Below the pieces are notes generated by a model. That model was not told the origin of the DNA and did not search any database. It saw nothing but the letters and a program-made list of their open reading frames with translations. Below, piece by piece: positions 8,082 to 13,524 of a stretch of DNA of 13,524 nt. Source of the stretch: Phytophthora quininea (lineage: Eukaryota; Oomycota; Peronosporomycetes; Peronosporales; Peronosporaceae); NCBI GenBank assembly GCA_011947345.1, contig JAAVTG010000787.1, positions 1 to 13,524 of the forward strand, written 5' to 3'. The translations under genes were made by a program, and so were the position numbers. Within the stretch, counting starts at the first letter, position 1; every line of letters starts with the position of its first letter.

Positions 8082-10118
8082 TTACCAGCGAAGGTCGACA
8101 GGATCAGCATGGACATCACCGGAGGTTGCATTGAATCCAAGAAATGCTTGCAACTCCAACATGGCTGAGATGGCATCGTCCTTAAGTCGAGCGCGTCGTT
8201 TGGTGATTGTAGTTCCTGATGCAGAAAATGCTTGTTCGCTAGGCACTGAGGTTGCCATTACAGCAAGATAATCTCGTGCCATCATCTGTACACGCGGGAA
8301 CGACGACGCTTCATCTCTCATCCATCGGCATACGTTTCTGCTTGGTGTTTTCATGGCCATAGTCGTGTCTTTATGGTCAAGCCACCTACTTAACTCACTT
8401 GCGAAAGATTCACCAATATCGCGTTCAGGCGTAACCAAGCCGAGGTGTTCATCCATAAGTGAGCCCAAAGCTTCCTCGTCTTCGACTTCTTCTTCTTGTT
8501 CTTGCGTTTGCATCATCGCTCTAGCGCTTGCTTCTCTTCTCGTGCTCATACCGATACTGGGATTCGAACTCTGCTTCGACGATACGTTTCGCGTCGGCGA
8601 TTTCAATGCCAATCTTGACTAGGTGGGACTTAACCCGTGGATCAAGGCAGCAATCTGTGCTCTCTAGTCTTGACGTGCGGTATGTACTCGTCAAGCTTCT
8701 GTTTGAAGGCGCGCGCAAAGTCTTTCGTATACCAAGAGGCAGCAGTATCTTTCGTCTTGGCCGCGTGTTTCGAGACGAGGTCAAAAACCAATAACGCGAC
8801 GCCAAAGGTGGGGTAGTTTTGCCAGACATCATTGTAGTTGCAGCCTTAATTGGTCTGAGGAACCTTGCGAGCTCCGCCAAGTACCCCATGTTGCCTCTGG
8901 TATCGACTCAGCGAGCCGATCGCTTGGCCCAATGATGAATTCTTTGTAGCCTTCGTGTTTCCCCCGAATTCTGCGTTGAAGCTCTTGAATTGCCTCCTTT
9001 AAAGAGCGTGCTGAAGCTAGCATCGTTAGCGTGCTGTTCCATCGCGTCACACAGTCTAGTGCTGGTGCTACAAACGCTACATCTATAGATGTGCACACTT
9101 TTGTAGCGCCTCTAGAAGTGACGGCGAGTCCGATATCTTCTTCAGGATGTCACGGATTATACCCACGCCGTCGTCCATTATTGGACATTGTTTGAGACCT
9201 TCTTTGACTGCCAGTTGAAACACATGAGCCAGGCAGCGCACTTGAACGACCTTTAAAGGATGCGTAGGGGTCTGTCCAGGCCCTGATGGCGGATCAGAAA
9301 TCCTCAAACCTTCATTGCTAGCAACTTCGCCTTCCAGTTCCTTGTTAATTGCGGTAACCATTGTGCCATTGTTGCTAGCGTTGTCCGTTGTGATTGTCCA
9401 CAATTTTGTAACGAGGGACTGATCCATCGCACGGACGGTGTCGAGCAGGTGCTGCGCGAGCCTATTGCCGGAGTGAGGGTATTCCACTCTCGTAAAGCCG
9501 ACCATAACAGATCGGATATTCCAGTCGTCGTCAATAAAATGCATGGTGATAACCATGTACCCTTTGTTAGCCGCCGAAGTCCACATATCGGTGGTAAGTG
9601 CAGCACGGCAGTTTGCAACTCCTTGCAGTAATTCACGTCTCACGAGTGCCTTCTCACACGCCCAACGCTCCATAATCTTTTACGCACAGTCTTGCGCGTC
9701 GGTGGCGTGTAGTCCGGATTGAGTGACTCGCAGAAGGAGCGAAACTCATCCTTCTCAACCAAGTTTAGTGGGAGTGAAGATTTCACGATTAAAGCTACCA
9801 ACTCAGCATCGACAGCATCCTTGTCCAAAGTTCGCTGCTTCACGAAGCGCTCGAAGCCAAAGTCCAGTAAGTCAGGCTGTCGGGATTTCTTATTGACGCC
9901 GCCATAAACTTCTGGGTGCTTCTGTCTGAGATGGCGACGAAATGTAGAGTGCGCGCAAGTACTCCAGTGAGGCCCTGAGTCAGCAGAACAGAGTAGACAG
10001 GCATATGATCCCTTGTTGTTTTCGTGGATATATGTCCAGACGTCAGATCTTTTTGTGTTTGCGATCCCTGCGAGGTGCTAGAAGACATGTTTGTGCTTGA
10101 GTTCTCTTGCTCCTCCAT
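8082..10118 (-). CDS. hAT-family transposase with BED zinc finger, with frame breaks
   Basis: Cut-and-paste transposase, about 670 residues, start ATG at 10118. After a Ser/Thr-rich leader comes a BED finger (RSDVWTYIHENNKGSYACLL, Cys-x2-Cys, then FRRHLRQKHPEVYGG). The RNase H-like core follows. The first catalytic Asp is in LTTDMWTS (codon 9587-9589), the second in ITTDNASN (9383-9385). The CxxH motif is RCLAHVFQLAV (about 9235), and the conserved RW is in CVTRWNSTL (9039-9044). The C-terminal dimerisation domain reads FPRVQMMARDYLAVMATSVP, then SEQAFSASG and RARLKDDAI; the Glu at 8235-8237 fits the third catalytic acid. An acidic insert (QEQEEEVEDEEALGS) precedes it. Frame breaks lie near 10045, 9675, 9095, 8905, 8800, 8655 and 8575. 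All signature residues survive, so the true element may be intact. Confidence 0.92.
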
Positions 10119-10135
10119 GTTGTGAAGTGATAGCT
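10119..10135 (-). promoter_or_regulatory. Possible oomycete initiator ahead of the transposase
   Basis: On the minus strand TCACTTC (10124-10130) fits the oomycete initiator consensus YCAYTYY and lies six bases before the ATG. A short 5' leader is common in oomycetes, but a 7-bp degenerate match is weak evidence. Confidence 0.2.
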
Positions 10136-10230
10136 CCAGGAGAGGTAGAGAGAGGTGAACGGCTTCGCACTAGCTCGCAAATGCGAAAATGATTTTGATC
10201 GCCGCCAGCGGGAATATGAAGCCCGAGTCT

Positions 10231-10263
10231 GATCGGATCGGATCGGATCGGATCCGATTGGAT
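10231..10263. repeat. GATCG tandem array (subterminal hAT-type repeat)
   Basis: Four exact GATCG units are followed by GATCC, GATTG and GAT. The last 17 bases (10247-10263, ATCGGATCCGATTGGAT) recur exactly at 13294-13310 in the same orientation and include the perfect palindrome AATCGGATCCGATT at the second site. A related motif is present at 5965-5985. The position upstream of the transposase suits a transposase-binding array. Confidence 0.75.
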
Positions 10264-10385
10264 GCGCCGTATTTCATCTCGTCGCTGGGCTCCGTTAAAC
10301 GTATGAAAGGCCAAACGACAGACAACTCGCTGACGCCGATCAAAAGTGTGCTCTGCTTCCTCCTTTCACCACCAATAACGTCGTA

Positions 10386-13050
10386 TCAGCGGCCAGTAGA
10401 CGTCACCGCACCACGAATGTTACGATTCCATCTCTCAAACCACCTTACGACTGCACAAGCCGTACCACCAGCGCTGCCGGTCACCTTTCCAGACGCCGCG
10501 CACGTTCACGTTGCCGCACCCACACTCTCTCTAGTGCTGCCACCGGCCTATGTCCACTACCCCGCCGCCGGCACTTCGACGGACACCACTCACCAGGCTC
10601 ACCACGCCATCCGGGCCGGATGACACAGACACGGAGCCTCCGCGTGCAGTCGCGTGTGCACCGACACAGAGCCACCGCTGTCTGCAGCCACGGGTCCAGT
10701 CCTGCCGGCGGACCCTTCTCCACTCGTCAGAGATAGCGAAGCCAGTCGCCAGCCGAGCTCAAACCAGCAGCCACCGTCACGGTGCCGCCCGTTGCACTAG
10801 CACCTCCACTCAAACCGGTCACACCGCCGGACCCAGACGCGCCGGAGCTGCTGCCTCCAGACACGCTCACAGACCCGCCAGAGTCGCCAGCGTCGCCACC
10901 GCCGACGCGCAACGGTCCACTGGGTCCTCTCATCGATGAGCCAGACGTGATCGAGACCAAGCCAGACGAACCGTCATCCGTCGGACCGCTCGACAGCGAC
11001 ACGGACCCACTGACGGCGCTGCCTGTGCCGGCGTGAGAACGCACTACCACCGTGCCGCTCTCGGTCGATACGCCCTCGCCGCTGACGATCGTCACATTGC
11101 CACCGGTCGACGCGTTGGACGCGCCGCCAACCACAGAAATGCCAGAGCCTTCTCCGCTTCCAGACGAACCCCTGGATACGTCGATGGACCCAGCACGAGT
11201 CTCGCCGGACCCGCTCGCGATTCCGACAGACCCACTCGAGACACTACTAGCACTCGTGCTCACAGCGACATCGCCACTCGATCCACCCGACACCACGCCG
11301 GTCGACACGATCACGTTGCCACTAGTCGAGGCGCCGACGCCGCTGGTCACAGACACAGACCCACCGGCACTCGCATCAGACGACCCGGCCTCAACCGACA
11401 CATCGCCTCCGTCGCCTAGCGCGTTCGGAGACCCCACGATCTTCACTTTCTGTGCAGGAGACGAGCTCACAGCGCCGCCGCGCAGCTCCACATCGCTGCC
11501 AACCGCGACGCTGTCGCCTTGATGATGCGCAGGCCACCGCCGGAGCCGCTACGGACGGCCACACTGCTTCCGGCAACACCACTCCCGGAAGCACCACTAG
11601 CGATTGTCACGTCACCTCCGGAGCCGTCCGTCGACGACCCGCCAGACACACTGACCGAGCCTCCCAAGCCGCTTGACTAAGATAATCCGCCGCTCACCTT
11701 AACGGAGCCGGCATCTCCCGTCAACGTGTTGCCACCGGCCACTGTGATGGTGCCTCCATCCCCAGCACCACCACTAGACCCGCCGACCACATCCAGCGCG
11801 CCGCCGTTCGAGCTGGCGCTAGACCCGCTCGCCACACTCACAGCGCCGGACGCGCCAGCCACAGTTTCCCAGACACCAACGACACCGCGCCAGAAACCGA
11901 CGCGCCACTCGATGCAGCGCTACCAACAGACACAGCGCCGCTCGAGACGCCGCCGCTCGAGACGCCGCCGCTCACCACGGACACGACACCTCCCGTCGAC
12001 GAGCTGCTAGAGCCTCCCGACACCGACACGTTGCCGGCCGTTCCGCCTGCAGAGCCAGACGCCACAGACACATTTCCACTGAAGCTCGACGAAGAAGGCC
12101 CCGACGACACACTCACGTCGCCCGAAGCCGCGTCCGCGGACTCACCGATACTGACCGACACGGCGCCGCTCGGACTATCCCCGTCAAACTCACACCGGTC
12201 GCAACACGCACGGAACCACTTCCGAGCAAACCGGCGCTAGAAGAGATAGCCACACGGCCGCCCACACCAGCGCCACTCATGCCGCCGTCGAGAGAAACAC
12301 CTCCCCCGATGGTCGGGCCAGACGAACCCACGCCGCCAGACAGAGACGCCGCCAGCTTCGCCCGAGGATCCACTCAAAGGCCCGCCGCGCACGTTCCGTT
12401 GCCGCCACCCACTCTCTCTAGTGCTGCCACCGGCAGCTATGTCCACTACCCCGCCGCCAGCACTGCGACGAACACCACTCACCAGGCTCACCACGCCATC
12501 CGGGCCGGATGACATGAAGCCTCCGCGTGCATTCGCGCGGCCGGTTGAGCCGCCGCGGATGCACGATGTCGAAAGACCGCTCGCGACGAGTATGTCGCCG
12601 CTTGAAGCGCTGGGCTGTCCCAGACACCACCGACAGTGTCCTGACGCGCCGTACACCGCGCTGCCCTTGCAAACACTGATGTTGCCACTAGCGCCTGACC
12701 TTGCCGCAGCCCCGCTCCCAATATCGATAAAACCACTGGCAGCGTCTGCGGCACTCGAGCCACTCTGCAACGTCACAGAGCCGCCCACAGAATCACCGCC
12801 ACTGTGGCCACCATGCACCGACACAGAGCCGCCGCTGTCTGCAGCGCTGGAGCCGCCGACCACAGCCACGGACCCAGACGTGCTGCTTGCAGAGCCACCG
12901 CTTCCCATCGTCACACTGCCAGACGCGCCGTTGACCGACGCACCAGGCTAATTCGCATCCGCAGCAGACGTGCCCGCGCGACGCTAGCGTCACACCAGAC
13001 TCCACATCACCCGCGTTCGGGCCACCTGAAGTGCCTCCCCCTCCCTCTCA
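10386..13050 (-). CDS. Large Ser/Gly-rich repeat protein, predicted beta-solenoid, with frame breaks
   Basis: The minus strand encodes roughly 850 residues built from repeats of about 12 residues with pattern S-G-x-V-x-V-x-S-G-x-S (for example GGSVSVSGGSSTDGSGGDVT, SGNVSVASGSAGGTAG, GGTITVAGG). Alternating small and aliphatic residues followed by Gly/Ser turns suggest a right-handed beta-helix or similar solenoid, probably extracellular or cell-wall associated. No enzyme motif is visible. A non-repeat island (RIIK, then ELRGGAVSSSPAQKVKIVGS) lies near 11420-11560. At least six frame changes occur, near 10500-10720, 11500, 11670, 11850, 12160 and 12400. The candidate C-terminus WNRNIRGAVTSTGR ends at TGA 10386-10388. 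No convincing start or signal peptide is seen upstream of 13050. The + strand Pro-rich frames are antisense shadows of these repeats. Confidence 0.65.
10494..10655. repeat. Direct repeat copy 1 inside the Ser/Gly repeat gene
   Basis: About 150 bp starting CGCCGCGCACGTT and passing through ACTCTCTCTAGTGCTGCCAC to CATCCGGGCCGGATGACA are nearly identical to 12383-12537. The spacing is 1,889 bp, same orientation. The similarity is far higher than between ordinary repeat units, so this is a recent duplication or an assembly effect. Confidence 0.8.
11938..11973. repeat. 15-bp tandem repeat, 2.4 copies
   Basis: The unit CCGCTCGAGACGCCG occurs twice exactly, plus six more bases. On the coding (minus) strand it encodes repeated SSGGV, a local expansion of the solenoid motif. 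Confidence 0.85.
12383..12537. repeat. Direct repeat copy 2 inside the Ser/Gly repeat gene
   Basis: This is the partner of 10494-10655. On the coding strand it gives DGVVSLVSGVRRSAGGGVVD followed by IAAGGS. In copy 1 the corresponding sequence is split between frames. Confidence 0.8.
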
Positions 13051-13280
13051 CTCGAGCGACGCTTGCTGCCGGGTCCATCGACACTGCCTGCCCAGTGGGC
13101 AGAAACTTTGTCGAAGGTCCGAGTCAGATGACTAGAACCTTTTGTTTTGAATGAGGAAGCTCGTTTAAAATTATATTAGAAATAGAAGGATGAACTCGCT
13201 GTCGTTGTAGTTCACACCTGTTATCCTTCGTATTCAAATGCAACACTGGATCTGTTTCTGTTAGATTTTTTTATATCGAG
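13051..13280. other. Spacer without a supported gene, AT-rich in its right half
   Basis: This lies upstream of the Ser/Gly repeat gene and should hold its start or promoter if the gene is complete. I see no ATG leading in frame into the repeats, and no clear initiator element. From about 13140 the sequence turns AT-rich (TTTTGTTTTGAATGAGG, then AAAATTATATTAG). Confidence 0.45.
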
Positions 13281-13403
13281 TCGATCCGATCGAATCGGAT
13301 CCGATTGGATTCAATCGATAAAAATCGATAATCGGTATGGACCAATCGAATCGGTCAGAAGGTACAGATCGATCAATCGATCTGGTCGATTACCCAACTC
13401 TAG
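13281..13403. repeat. Probable right terminus of a hAT-like element
   Basis: A dense series of ATCGAT, GATCCGAT and AATCGG motifs ends in CGATTACCCAACTCTAG at about 13403. Read inward on the minus strand it starts CTAGAGTTGGGTAATCGACC, which has the look of a hAT terminus followed by subterminal repeats. It shares 17 exact bases with 10247-10263. Coding-type sequence resumes directly after it. The matching left end and target duplication were not identified. Confidence 0.5.
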
Positions 13404-13524
13404 TGACTATCAGCGACGGGAAGGTTTCAATGCAGCAGAGCCACACGGTCGTCGCGTACAACACGTCGGGCACCAACTTCATGACGCGCGTGTCCGACAC
13501 CAGCTTCGCCCTCGTGTACTACGA
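13403..13524 (+). CDS. Partial open frame running off the window, unrecognised
   Basis: Reading from GTG at 13403 the + strand gives VTISDGKVSMQQSHTVVAYN, then TSGTNFMTRVSDTSFALVYY, open to the window edge. The alternating hydrophobic pattern and the FALVYY strand recall beta-propeller-like repeats in large oomycete and bacterial secreted proteins; this is an impression, not an assignment. The frame stays open upstream only through the repeat-rich hAT-like terminus, so the original start is probably displaced. It is on the opposite strand to the Ser/Gly repeat gene. Confidence 0.5.
   Translation, partial: MTISDGKVSMQQSHTVVAYNTSGTNFMTRVSDTSFALVYY

Larger units (their letters stand above)
8082..10264 (-). 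mobile_element. hAT DNA transposon, minimum extent
   Basis: This spans the transposase and its upstream subterminal GATCG array. The 5' side (right on the + strand) has the array about 115 bp ahead of the ATG, a usual position for hAT subterminal repeats. The 3' end is unresolved: nothing terminus-like lies between the gene and the EF3 fragment. The element may therefore extend left to about 5925 and contain the EF3 fragment. No 8-bp target duplication was found by eye. Confidence 0.7.

Noticed and set aside
10782..11522. Long + strand Pro/Thr/Asp-rich open frames
   Set aside because: They are antisense to the Ser/Gly repeats; GGC/TCC/AGC codons on one strand read as Pro/Ala/Asp on the other, and no family features occur.
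1..13524. CRISPR array, tRNA, rRNA or prokaryotic operon signals
   Set aside because: No regularly spaced identical repeats and no cloverleaf or rRNA sequence was recognised by eye; the spliced introns show the DNA is eukaryotic.

Overview
The window looks like nuclear DNA of an oomycete, most likely Phytophthora/Peronosporales-like. The signs are eukaryotic GT-AG introns of only 61-70 nt, closely packed genes, a fungal/oomycete-type elongation factor 3, a TEY-class MAP kinase, a hAT transposase with a BED finger, and a long Ser/Gly repeat protein. I assigned the organism from sequence character alone; no search was run.

Layout. 1-483 (+): 3' end of an unrecognised coiled-coil gene. 583-2997 (-): an eight-exon gene for a TUG/ASPSCR1-like UBX protein that also carries a PUB domain, predicted to be a Cdc48/p97 adaptor. 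3106 to about 3960 (-): the C-terminal part of a ubiquitin-activating enzyme E1. About 3985-4170 (-): a weak CxxC finger-like fragment. 4232-5620 (+): a MAP kinase lacking its Gly-rich loop, with a long C-terminal tail. 5925-5985: a GATCC-rich segment resembling a hAT end. 6152-8005 (+): an elongation factor 3 fragment missing both ends. 8082-10118 (-): a hAT transposase with all its signature motifs. 10231-10263: a GATCG tandem array. About 10386-13050 (-): a Ser/Gly-rich repeat protein. 13281-13403: a probable second hAT-type end. 13403-13524 (+): an open frame running off the window.

Every recognisable gene is interrupted by single-base frame changes, while its protein sequence on both sides stays family-like and often collinear. 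Density is roughly one per 150-300 coding bases in host genes and transposon alike, which argues for uncorrected indel errors in the assembly as at least part of the cause. Separately, E1, MAPK and EF3 lack whole ends, which such errors cannot explain. The right half therefore looks like a transposon-shaped mosaic of gene fragments. The left part contains what looks like a complete host gene.

Functionally, the TUG-like adaptor and the E1 fragment both belong to the ubiquitin system. They lie on the same strand 108 bp apart. The other genes have no evident shared pathway. The most interesting points are the UBL-UBL-PUB-UBX domain combination, the EF3 fragment lying between a hAT-like end and a hAT transposase, and the cluster of truncated housekeeping genes.
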